A DNA stretch of 44,803 bases from an uncultured Muribaculaceae bacterium (GTDB taxonomy: Bacteria > Bacteroidota > Bacteroidia > Bacteroidales > Muribaculaceae), in NCBI GenBank assembly GCA_910584735.1, contig CAJUBM010000002.1, positions 1 to 44,803 of the forward strand. The letters are read 5' to 3'. Within the stretch, counting starts at the first letter, position 1. Every line of letters begins with the position of its first letter. The notes under the pieces were generated by a model that had not been told where the DNA came from, ran no database searches, and saw nothing but the letters and a program-made list of their open reading frames with translations. A program made the translations under genes and the position numbers. This document shows, one piece after another, positions 1 through 7,072 of the stretch.

Positions 1-34
1 CTCTTTATTTGATGATTTCTAAACTAACGCGATT

Positions 35-1009
35 TTATCGCACCAGTAGTAATATTGAATCCGAAAAACGCTTGCTGCGGTGGGTGCGGTAGTTTGCCAT
101 CGCTGATGTCGAGGAGGTATTGGCATAGCAATAGAGGCAACAGTGGGGACAGGTGTTATAGGCACCGATGTCTTTTGATAGGATGCAGCCACAGGCTTTA
201 CGCTGGCCGGGATCGGATGTGGCTCCATATAGAAAGTTTTGAAGTATAGCATCGTCGGGCGAAAGGAGTGCTATGAGGTCAGGATCAATGCAGCGATTGT
301 GCTTGATACCGTATTCCGATAGGTCGATAGTTTCGGCGCATGTGGCGAGTGTATGCCCCCATCTTTTGAGATTTATATCAGAAAGTCTTGCGGCAAATTC
401 GAGCATTGATGCCTGTTCCCATTCTCGGTAGTTGACGCCGGCTTGCGAAAGGTTCCGCCCGACTTTCTTATATCCGGCAATGTCGGCAAAACTGAATACA
501 AGTTTCTCGGTATATCCTTTTAGTTCGTCTCCGATACGAGTGACTTTTTCAATAAGATTTTCAATGTCAATTTTCTCAGTCAGCACAAGCGGGTCAAATC
601 GCCATATTACCGAGCCAACGCCAAGCATATCAACCAATCGCTTAAATGTTTCGATTCTTTGTTGGAGAGGTGACACTCCTGGTTCAAGACTTTCAAGCTC
701 ATAATCGTTAAGCGTAAATTGGATATAGCACCCAATTCCTTTGTCTCGTAAGATAGGCAGATAAGGAATCAGTGGAGCCGGATTCTTAGACCAAAACACG
801 ATAAACCGCGTGTTGGAAAATGAAACATAGCTGTCTCGCCCCGAAAAGGGATTGCGCCAACGCACATATCCCTTCTGAAGCCGGTCAAAAAACCAACGGG
901 TGTAAAACGCCGGAATATCCGTCGCACGGCTTGCCGACACAATCACCGGCGCTTGTGCCTGCACTTGCTGCCCGTCACCTGTAAATATGGTTGTGTCGTT
1001 GTATTTCAT
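35..1009 (-). CDS. DUF1848 family protein, radical-SAM-like with C-terminal Cys motif
   Basis: A 324-residue protein of the DUF1848 family, whose biochemical role is not established. I chose the ATG at 1009 because the longer frame begins with TTG at 1075 and a promoter -7 box (1033-1040) lies inside that extension. The N-terminal part has the SRATDIPAFY motif. The middle (FWSKNP, then LEPGVSPLQQRIETF, then WRFDPL) resembles the second half of spore-photoproduct-lyase-like radical SAM proteins. Near the C terminus CPHCCLYCYAN gives a CxxxCxxC arrangement (C287, C291, C294; DNA 128-151), preceded by KACGC. Such a motif normally sits near the N terminus of radical SAM enzymes, so the order looks permuted. 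Family assignment is firm; a radical SAM activity is inference. Confidence 0.85.
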   Translation of the reverse strand: MKYNDTTIFTGDGQQVQAQAPVIVSASRATDIPAFYTRWFFDRLQKGYVRWRNPFSGRDSYVSFSNTRFIVFWSKNPAPLIPYLPILRDKGIGCYIQFTLNDYELESLEPGVSPLQQRIETFKRLVDMLGVGSVIWRFDPLVLTEKIDIENLIEKVTRIGDELKGYTEKLVFSFADIAGYKKVGRNLSQAGVNYREWEQASMLEFAARLSDINLKRWGHTLATCAETIDLSEYGIKHNRCIDPDLIALLSPDDAILQNFLYGATSDPGQRKACGCILSKDIGAYNTCPHCCLYCYANTSSTSAMANYRTHRSKRFSDSILLLVR

Positions 1010-1032
1010 AAAAGTAGCTTTAGTTCTTTCTG

Positions 1033-1040
1033 CAAAATTA
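1033..1040 (-). promoter_or_regulatory. Promoter -7 box for the DUF1848 gene
   Basis: On the minus strand this reads TAATTTTG, matching the Bacteroidota -7 consensus TAnnTTTG. It lies 24 bases before the ATG at 1009 and so predicts a leader of about 18 bases. No convincing -33 TTTG is visible at the usual spacing. Confidence 0.5.
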
Positions 1041-1206
1041 AGACGGATATGGGTAATAATACGGCGCAGTTGCAATAATAAATGTTAATTATATGGATAT
1101 TCCTCCTCTATATAATAATACAATATCTTACCTGAATTATATACAAACAAACCCGCAAATATAGGGCAAAAATACAAACATATTTTGCCATCTGAGGCTA
1201 TAAAAC

Positions 1207-1247
1207 ACCAGCCATACAAACAAATTATTTTAGTTTATATGGCTGGT
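1207..1247 (-). terminator. Stem-loop terminator after the DUF2795 gene
   Basis: The 15-base arms ACCAGCCATACAAAC (1207-1221) and GTTTATATGGCTGGT (1233-1247) pair with a single mismatch around an 11-base AT-rich loop. Read on the minus strand the stem is followed by GTTTTATAG, a short T-rich tract. It lies 30 bases past the stop codon of the DUF2795 gene. The rest of 1010-1276 is AT-rich and shows no other gene. Confidence 0.6.
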
Positions 1248-1276
1248 TATCAGGTAGCTATATTGATTTTTAAGTC

Positions 1277-1498
1277 TCAATACTCCTCCTCGTTGAAGAA
1301 GAAGTCTTCTTTGGAGGGATAGTCGGGCCAGATGTCTTCGATACATTCGTAGGTTTCCCCTTCGTCTTCGATTTCCTGGAGGTTTTCGATTACTTCGAGG
1401 GGGGCGCCCGAACGCTGGGCGTAATCTATAAGCTCCTCGCGGGTTGCGGGCCAGGGAGCGTCTTCGAGTTTGGATGCTAATTCAAGGGTCCAGTACAT
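1277..1498 (-). CDS. DUF2795-like small acidic protein
   Basis: A 73-residue acidic protein starting MYWTLELASKLEDAPWPAT and ending in a run of acidic and aromatic residues (EDFFFNEEEY). It closely matches, from memory, a small conserved Bacteroidales protein annotated as DUF2795. Its function is unknown. The frame stays open upstream to a GTG at 1564, adding 22 residues rich in Pro and Lys. I prefer the ATG at 1498 because known relatives begin at MYWT. The gene stands alone, with a hairpin terminator downstream and the PduO gene ending or starting further away on the same strand. Confidence 0.8.
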   Translation of the reverse strand: MYWTLELASKLEDAPWPATREELIDYAQRSGAPLEVIENLQEIEDEGETYECIEDIWPDYPSKEDFFFNEEEY

Positions 1499-1641
1499 GG
1501 CGTGTGAGTATATTGGATGTGGTTTTACTTTTGGTTTGGATGGCTGGGCAGGATTCTGCCGCACAGCTTTGTTTTAACGGTATATTTCTAACGTGCGTAC
1601 ACGGTAAATATTATTGCAGGGAGTAGAATTTTTTACAGGGA

Positions 1642-2199
1642 TTATTTCTCCCATTCCACATCGGGCCGTCCTTCAAGGTGGTTGAGGTAGCGTCCGAGGG
1701 CGAAAAGATAGTCGCTCAGGCGGTTGACGAAGCGCATAGCCACGGGGTGTATGCCTTCGAGGGAGGCGATGCGGCGTTCGGCGCGGCGGCAGATGGTGCG
1801 GGCTATGTTGGCGCGGCATGCTCCCTCGCATCCGCCGGGAAGGATGAAGGCCCGCAAAGGGGGCAGTTCGGTATCCATGCGGTCTATTTCTTGTTCCAGC
1901 CGAAGGGTGTCCTCATCGTCAAGGCCTGCCGGAGGTGTGTCGGGGCCTTCCTTTAGGTCGGCGGGGTCGGTGGCGAGATATGCACCGAGGTTGAACAGGC
2001 GGTTCTGCACCATCCGCAATTCGGAGAGGGCATCCGAGGTGCGGATGTCTGTGGCCGGGGTTGCGCGGAGCCAGCCAATGAATGAGTTTAACTCGTCGAT
2101 TGTGCCATAGGCGTCAAGTCGTTCGGAACTTTTGTTTATGCGGCGTCCCCCTACCAGGGAGGTCTGTCCGGCATCGCCGCCTCGGGTATATATTTTCAT
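1642..2199 (-). CDS. pduO: PduO-type cob(I)alamin adenosyltransferase
   Basis: A 185-residue enzyme that transfers the adenosyl group of ATP to cob(I)alamin to make coenzyme B12, in the cytoplasm. The N terminus carries the PduO/MMAB signature YTRGGDAGQTSL, which binds ATP. DAYGTIDELNSFIG follows, and the C-terminal half contains the arginine-rich segment TICRRAERRIASL and the conserved VNRLSDYLFALGRY helix. Length is normal for the family. The start codon overlaps the stop of the upstream LOG-family gene by four bases (ATGA, 2196-2199), so the two are probably translated from one transcript. No cobalamin riboswitch is evident upstream. Confidence 0.93.
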   Translation of the reverse strand: MKIYTRGGDAGQTSLVGGRRINKSSERLDAYGTIDELNSFIGWLRATPATDIRTSDALSELRMVQNRLFNLGAYLATDPADLKEGPDTPPAGLDDEDTLRLEQEIDRMDTELPPLRAFILPGGCEGACRANIARTICRRAERRIASLEGIHPVAMRFVNRLSDYLFALGRYLNHLEGRPDVEWEK

Positions 2200-2756
2200 A
2201 ATTCAGAATTTTGGTCTATTTCTTTGGCTTCCTCAGCCAGGGCTGCGGTAAGCGATGTTATGTCGGGACACATCTTTATGCGCCGCGTGGCCGGGGGTGT
2301 GGCCAGCCCGCGTGTCACGAGATTGCCCATGAGGGTGTTCAGTGGGGAATAAAGGTCATCGCGGTTCAGCATCATTATGGGTTTGGGTTCGCGGAAGAAG
2401 GTCATTGATGCCAGGGCCGAGAATATTTCGTCGAGGGTTCCGAGGCCGCCGTCAAGAGCTACGAACACATCGGAGTTCTCCTCCATCATCTGCTTGCGTT
2501 CGTGGAGGGTGCAGCACATGAGGTTCACCGTATTGGCCGGATGTTGCGACTGCATACGGCTCTCCGGCACTACGCCTAAGACCGTGGCCCCGGCATCTGA
2601 GGCAGCTTGTGCCACCTCGTGCATAAGTCCTGTTGACAGGCCGCCGTAGACCAGCTGGTGGCCGTTTTCTCCGATCCATCGTCCTAACGTGCGGGCGTCT
2701 TCCTTAACTATTTCCGGCAGGTCTGACTTTGCCGAGCAATATACTGCTATTCTCAT
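2196..2756 (-). CDS. LOG-family (TIGR00730) Rossmann-fold protein
   Basis: A 186-residue member of the LOG/YvdD family. Characterised relatives hydrolyse nucleoside 5'-monophosphates to base and ribose 5-phosphate. The N terminus IAVYCSAKSDLPE and the segment LVYGGLSTGLMHEVA are typical. The family hallmark PGGxGTxxE reads D-G-G-L-G-T-L-D-E here (residues 102-110), so the usual Pro is Asp while the Gly-Gly, Thr and Glu are kept. Activity is therefore likely but the substitution is odd. It is the first gene of a two-gene operon with the adenosyltransferase, driven by the promoter at 2784-2814. There is no known pathway link between the two products. Confidence 0.88.
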   Translation of the reverse strand: MRIAVYCSAKSDLPEIVKEDARTLGRWIGENGHQLVYGGLSTGLMHEVAQAASDAGATVLGVVPESRMQSQHPANTVNLMCCTLHERKQMMEENSDVFVALDGGLGTLDEIFSALASMTFFREPKPIMMLNRDDLYSPLNTLMGNLVTRGLATPPATRRIKMCPDITSLTAALAEEAKEIDQNSEL

Positions 2757-2783
2757 AGGGGAATGTCTTTTTTATGGTTGGCA

Positions 2784-2814
2784 CAAAAATACTCATAAGT
2801 GAGCGCAAAGCAAA
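2784..2814 (-). promoter_or_regulatory. Consensus promoter of the LOG-pduO operon
   Basis: On the minus strand TTTG (2811-2814) is followed after 19 bases by TATTTTTG (2784-2791), an exact match to the Bacteroidota form TTTG-N19-TAnnTTTG. The ATG of the LOG gene is 28 bases past the -7 box. Confidence 0.75.
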
Positions 2815-2853
2815 ATTTATTTTAGCTTTGCCGAACGAGAGTATATTAAGGCG

Positions 2854-2886
2854 TTAGCCAAAAATAGGAAATTCTTTGTAACTTTG
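2854..2886 (+). promoter_or_regulatory. Promoter of the U32-family gene, almost touching its ATG
   Basis: TAACTTTG (2879-2886) matches the -7 consensus. A weak -33 element, TTAG (2854-2857), lies 21 bases upstream. Only five bases separate the -7 box from the ATG at 2892, so transcription should begin at or within a few bases of the start codon. Confidence 0.6.
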
Positions 2887-2891
2887 CCCTC

Positions 2892-4133
2892 ATGGAAAGG
2901 AAAGATTTTGAGATTATGGCCCCGGTGGGGAGCTATGAGTCTTTGGCGGCCGCGATTGACGCGGGTGCCGATGCGGTGTATTTCGGTGTGGAAGGGCTGA
3001 ATATGCGCGCCCGTTCGAGCGTGAACTTCACCCTTGACGACCTTCGGAATATCGCAGGCATCTGCTCGCAGGCCGGCGTGAAGACCTATCTCACTGTCAA
3101 TACCATCATCTACGATGACGAGATGCCTAAATGCCGGGCCATTATCGATGCCGCCCGCGATGCGGGTATAACGGCTATTATTGCATCTGATATGTCGGCC
3201 ATCCTCTATGCGCGTAGCGTGGGGGTGGAGGTGCATATCTCCACGCAGTTGAGCGTGTCGAACACCGAGACGGTGCGTTTCCTTTCGCAGTGGGCCGACG
3301 TGGTGGTGCTGGCCCGCGAGCTTTCGCTTGACAGGGTGAAGGCTATCCACGATGCTATCGTACGCGATGATATACGCGGTCCCCACGGCGAACTGGTACG
3401 CATCGAGATGTTCTGCCACGGTGCGTTGTGTATGGCCGTGTCCGGGAAATGCTACCTGAGCCTCCACCAGATGAACTCGTCGGCCAACCGTGGGGCATGC
3501 ACCCAGATCTGTCGGCGCGGCTATACGGTTACCGACCGGGAGACCGGCGACACACTTGATGTGGAGAACCAATATATAATGTCGCCCAAGGACCTCAAGA
3601 CCATACATTTCATTAACAAGATGGTTGACGCCGGGGTTCGAGTGTTCAAGATAGAGGGCCGTGCGCGCGGGCCGGAGTATGTGTCGGTGGCCGTGAGGTG
3701 CTACGATGAGGCTCTGCGCTCCCTATGTGACGGTTCTTATTCCGATGAGAAGATAGCCCGCTGGGATGGCGAGCTCGCAAAAATCTTCAACCGTGGATTT
3801 TGGGACGGCTATTATCTCGGGCAGCGTCTCGGGGAGTGGTCGGCCAAATATGGCTCGTCGGCAACGCGTGTGAAGGAGTATAGGGCCAAGGGAGTCCGTT
3901 ATTTCTCGAAAATCGGGGTAGCAGAGTTCTATATGGAGAACGGCGAACTACGTCCGGGCGACGAGATAGTAATAACGGGACCTACTACCGGGGCGATAAT
4001 CCTTACATTGGAGGAAATACGCGTTAATCTAAAGCCTGTAGATGTTGCGCGGAAAGGGGATAGTTTCTCAATCGCCGTGCCCTCTAAGATACGACCTTCC
4101 GACAGGCTGTATCTATGGCGTAAGAAAGACTGA
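2892..4133 (+). CDS. U32 family protein, TrhP/YegQ-like tRNA hydroxylation protein
   Basis: A 413-residue protein of the U32 family, historically called collagenase-like peptidase. E. coli YegQ (TrhP) and B. subtilis relatives are needed for prephenate-dependent 5-hydroxylation of U34 in tRNA. The N-terminal TIM-barrel segment is typical (IMAPVGSYESL, GADAVYFGVEGLNMRAR). The U32 signature falls in the middle as EMFCHGALCMAVSGKCYLS followed by NRGACTQICRRGY, giving the cluster of Cys residues expected for an iron-sulfur site. The C terminus holds a small beta domain. It is monocistronic and convergent with the methyltransferase gene. A tRNA role is favoured over protease activity on family knowledge, not on anything specific to this sequence. 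Confidence 0.9.
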   Translation: MERKDFEIMAPVGSYESLAAAIDAGADAVYFGVEGLNMRARSSVNFTLDDLRNIAGICSQAGVKTYLTVNTIIYDDEMPKCRAIIDAARDAGITAIIASDMSAILYARSVGVEVHISTQLSVSNTETVRFLSQWADVVVLARELSLDRVKAIHDAIVRDDIRGPHGELVRIEMFCHGALCMAVSGKCYLSLHQMNSSANRGACTQICRRGYTVTDRETGDTLDVENQYIMSPKDLKTIHFINKMVDAGVRVFKIEGRARGPEYVSVAVRCYDEALRSLCDGSYSDEKIARWDGELAKIFNRGFWDGYYLGQRLGEWSAKYGSSATRVKEYRAKGVRYFSKIGVAEFYMENGELRPGDEIVITGPTTGAIILTLEEIRVNLKPVDVARKGDSFSIAVPSKIRPSDRLYLWRKKD

Positions 4134-4170
4134 TAACGGCGGCCGGCGTCCTTTATAGGGTTAGCCGTGT

Positions 4171-5091
4171 CTACATGAACCGGCGGAAGGCCCATTTCAG
4201 GCGGCGTTGCAAGAAATAGGGTAGCCGCCGGACGAACCGATGCCCCACGGTACAATACAGGCGCAGCATCTGATAGCCTATGGCACGTGGCACGGAATGG
4301 AAGTATTCCACAATATCCATCGACATCAAGGCCAGTGAGGCCGCTGTGGCATAGGCATTTTCAAGCCGGTCTGGAAGCTCGGCGGTCTTGGTGATTACGG
4401 CCACTACGCGTCCCTGCTCGGTCATGGAGGTTTCCACCCGGGCGAAAGGGGCTACTATGTCATCAATGAAATATTTTTCCAGATGCAGGTTCCATATCAG
4501 CAGTTTGCCGTCTTCCTCGGTGATGTTGAACTGGTGGAAGCCCCGGTATGCCTCGCGGTCGGCCTCGTTGTCGAAATGGTTGAGGTAGAGTACCCCTCCC
4601 ACCCGCAGGCACATCAGTGCCTGTATTATTCCTTTCACCGGGTCGGCGCAATGGTCCAGGGCGTTACGTATGTGGATGAACGTGGCTCCGGATAGGCCGA
4701 ACTCCGCCGATAGGCTCTCTACCATACCGAACCTTATCGGCGGCCGCGGTATGCCGTAGCGCTTCAGTATGCGGTTGTAGAACGGGGCCAGGGCGTCGAC
4801 ATAATGTATCTTCCTTTGGCGGCCTGCTATTATGTCGCCGAAGGCATAGCTCAGGGCGCAGCCCACATCGAGAATCACCGGGTCTTCCTCGCTGCAACCT
4901 GATATGAACGCGTCAATATCGAAATTGTCCAGGCGGCATGGCTGGCCGTACTGCGACCACGACATGAGTTCGCGGCGCCGTTTGCGGTTGGCATAATAGC
5001 TGCGCCAGAACGCCACCTCGTAGGGAACTCCCTCGAGCCATTGCTGCGCGGGGTTCCTTTTACTACTTTTGACCTTGCCTTTCGCGTCCAT
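4171..5091 (-). CDS. Class I SAM-dependent methyltransferase
   Basis: A 306-residue protein with a class I methyltransferase core. Motif I reads VILDVGCALSYAFGD (about residues 72-86). The acidic end of strand 2 is HYVDAL, and FIHIRNALDHCADP with GGVLYLNHFDNEAD gives motifs IV and VI. The N terminus is basic and the C-terminal 60 residues are Arg- and aromatic-rich helices of unknown role, possibly membrane-associating. It follows the acyl-CoA synthetase by 16 bases on the same strand, so both are probably co-transcribed, which hints at a lipid or surface-polymer substrate. The substrate cannot be told from the sequence. Confidence 0.75.
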   Translation of the reverse strand: MDAKGKVKSSKRNPAQQWLEGVPYEVAFWRSYYANRKRRRELMSWSQYGQPCRLDNFDIDAFISGCSEEDPVILDVGCALSYAFGDIIAGRQRKIHYVDALAPFYNRILKRYGIPRPPIRFGMVESLSAEFGLSGATFIHIRNALDHCADPVKGIIQALMCLRVGGVLYLNHFDNEADREAYRGFHQFNITEEDGKLLIWNLHLEKYFIDDIVAPFARVETSMTEQGRVVAVITKTAELPDRLENAYATAASLALMSMDIVEYFHSVPRAIGYQMLRLYCTVGHRFVRRLPYFLQRRLKWAFRRFM

Positions 5092-5107
5092 AGTCCGGGT
5101 GTTTTTC

Positions 5108-6916
5108 TCAGGCGTACATGGCCTCTATCTCATGGGCGTAGCGTGAGTTTATTACCGGACGGCGTATTTTGAGGGTGTTGGTAAGTTCACCGGTCTCCAT
5201 GGAAAATTCGCGTGGCAGAAGGGTGAACTTCTTGATTTTCTCGAAGGACGCGAATCCCTCCTGCATTTTTTCGATGCGTTGCTCTATAAGGCGGCGTATC
5301 TCGGAGTTACGCACCAGTTCCTCCAGGTTGCGGTACTGGATTTTTTTCTTGCGGGCATACTCCTTTACAGCCTCTATAGCCGGTACGATTATCGCCGTTA
5401 CGAATTTGCGGTTATCGCCGATTACGGCCACCTGCTCTATGTATTTGTCCTCTCCCAGACGGCTTTCGAGAGCCTGGGGCGCTATATACTTCCCGTTTGA
5501 TGTTTTGAAGAGGTCCTTGATTCTCTCGGTCAGCACCAGGGCGCCGTGGGGGTCGAAGTGTCCGGCATCGCCCGTTCGGAACCAGCCGTCCTCGGTGAAT
5601 ACGGCGGCGGTTTCCTCGGGTTTGTTGTAATACCCGCGCATCACGGTAGGGCCTTTTACGAGAATCTCGTTCTCCTCCCCGATGCGTACCTGCAATCCGG
5701 GCAGCACTGTTCCCACAGTGCCTATCTCGTAGCCGACATAAGGGAAGCAGCTTACGGTGGCGGTGGTTTCCGAAAGGCCGTAGCCTACAACTATGTTTAC
5801 CCCCATGGCGTGGAAGAATTCAACTATGTTGTTGCTCAGCGGGGCGCCTGCGGTGGGGAATATATTGCCACGGTCTATGCCCATTATCCGGCGTACCTTT
5901 GAGAATACGCGTTTGTCGTAGAAGCGGTAACGCATCTCAAGCATGCGCGGCACGGGTTTCCCCAGCCTCACAAACTCGAGGTTGCGGCGCCGGCCTATGC
6001 GCAAGGCTCGCGAACACATCCAGCGGCTCAGCGGCTTCATACGGCTCATCTTATCCTGGATAGCGGCATATGCCTTCTCCCAGAAACGTGGCACGGAGCA
6101 CATGCAGGTAGGGTGTACCTCGCGTATTGTGTCCTGTATCTGTCGCGGGTCGCGGTTTACGTAGACCTGCACCCCCGAGTCAAGGCAGAAGAAAGTCCAT
6201 GCTTTTTCGAATATATGGCTTAGGGGGAGGAAGCACATCGATGTGTCGGAATCGGATATCGATGTCAGCCTGTCGTGGTGTATCTCCATGGCGGCGTTGA
6301 AGCAGCTATGGGGAAGGATGGCACCTTTGGGCTCTCCAGTTGTGCCGGAGGTATATAGCAATGTGGCTATGTCGTCGGGCGTGGCGGCCTCCGTACGGCG
6401 CCTTACCTCGGCCCGGCATTTGTCTGTTGCGGCTTCTCCGAGTTTCAAAAACTGGGTGAATGATAGCGATGTGGTGTCATCGGCCTCGCGCTCGAAATCA
6501 TCATATACAATGATTTGTTTCAGTGCGTTATATCGGCGCTGCACATGGCGGCATATGTGATATTGTTCCTTGCTGCCGGCGAAAATCATAGAGGCCCCTG
6601 CGTCGCGTACGATATACTCTACCTGGCTTTCGGAGGATGTGGCGTAGATTGATACGGGGACTGCCCTGTTGGCGAAAGCCGCCAGGTCGGTAATAAGTAT
6701 CTTCTCCATATTCGGAGAGAATACGGCAATTTTATCTTGTTCTCTGACACCGAGTATTTCAAGGGCGCATGCCGCAGACGTTACGGCACCGGCCAGTTCT
6801 TCCCACGACATGGGCGTCCACCTGCCGTCATCGCGGCGGCTGAAGAGCGCAGGGCGCGAACCGTAACGGTTCACCTGCCGCTCAATCAAGGTGGTTAAAA
6901 CGTTCTTTTCTACCAT
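5108..6916 (-). CDS. AMP-binding long-chain acyl-CoA synthetase
   Basis: A 602-residue ANL-superfamily ligase expected to activate long-chain fatty acids to acyl-CoA via acyl-AMP. The P-loop motif YTSGTTGEPKG lies around residues 188-199. VGYGLSETTATVS is the A5 motif, and DGWFRTGDAG with LTERIKDLFKTSNGKYIAP gives the A7-A8 hinge and CoA-side region. Length and motif order match the FadD15/eukaryote-like long-chain group common in Bacteroidota. Its promoter is at 6948-6955 and it is the first gene of a pair with the methyltransferase. Acyl chain specificity is not readable. Confidence 0.92.
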   Translation of the reverse strand: MVEKNVLTTLIERQVNRYGSRPALFSRRDDGRWTPMSWEELAGAVTSAACALEILGVREQDKIAVFSPNMEKILITDLAAFANRAVPVSIYATSSESQVEYIVRDAGASMIFAGSKEQYHICRHVQRRYNALKQIIVYDDFEREADDTTSLSFTQFLKLGEAATDKCRAEVRRRTEAATPDDIATLLYTSGTTGEPKGAILPHSCFNAAMEIHHDRLTSISDSDTSMCFLPLSHIFEKAWTFFCLDSGVQVYVNRDPRQIQDTIREVHPTCMCSVPRFWEKAYAAIQDKMSRMKPLSRWMCSRALRIGRRRNLEFVRLGKPVPRMLEMRYRFYDKRVFSKVRRIMGIDRGNIFPTAGAPLSNNIVEFFHAMGVNIVVGYGLSETTATVSCFPYVGYEIGTVGTVLPGLQVRIGEENEILVKGPTVMRGYYNKPEETAAVFTEDGWFRTGDAGHFDPHGALVLTERIKDLFKTSNGKYIAPQALESRLGEDKYIEQVAVIGDNRKFVTAIIVPAIEAVKEYARKKKIQYRNLEELVRNSEIRRLIEQRIEKMQEGFASFEKIKKFTLLPREFSMETGELTNTLKIRRPVINSRYAHEIEAMYA

Positions 6917-6947
6917 TTGTCACTTAAAAAAACGGGCAAATTCGGCG

Positions 6948-6955
6948 CAAAGATA
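6948..6955 (-). promoter_or_regulatory. Promoter -7 box for the acyl-CoA synthetase operon
   Basis: Minus strand TATCTTTG matches TAnnTTTG and stands 31 bases before the ATG at 6916. A clear -33 TTTG at 19-21 bases is not seen. Confidence 0.5.
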
Positions 6956-7033
6956 GCCCATTTGTATCAATAGGATGGTATGGATGGTATTCAAAATGAC
7001 GTGTGATTAACGTTTATTTACATTCTGAAATCT

Positions 7034-7051
7034 TCCCGGCAAGAACCGGGA
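7034..7051 (-). terminator. Short stem-loop after the S41 protease gene
   Basis: TCCCGG (7034-7039) and CCGGGA (7046-7051) form a six-base-pair stem with a six-base loop, 22 bases past the protease stop codon. On the minus strand it is followed by an AGATTTC tract, so termination is probably weak. Confidence 0.4.
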
Positions 7052-7072
7052 CTGCCCTCCGTTAGCATCCAA

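Noticed and set aside
2817..3608. A 263-codon minus-strand frame opposite the U32 gene
   Set aside because: The plus-strand protein carries the U32 signature and a good promoter; the antisense frame has no family features.
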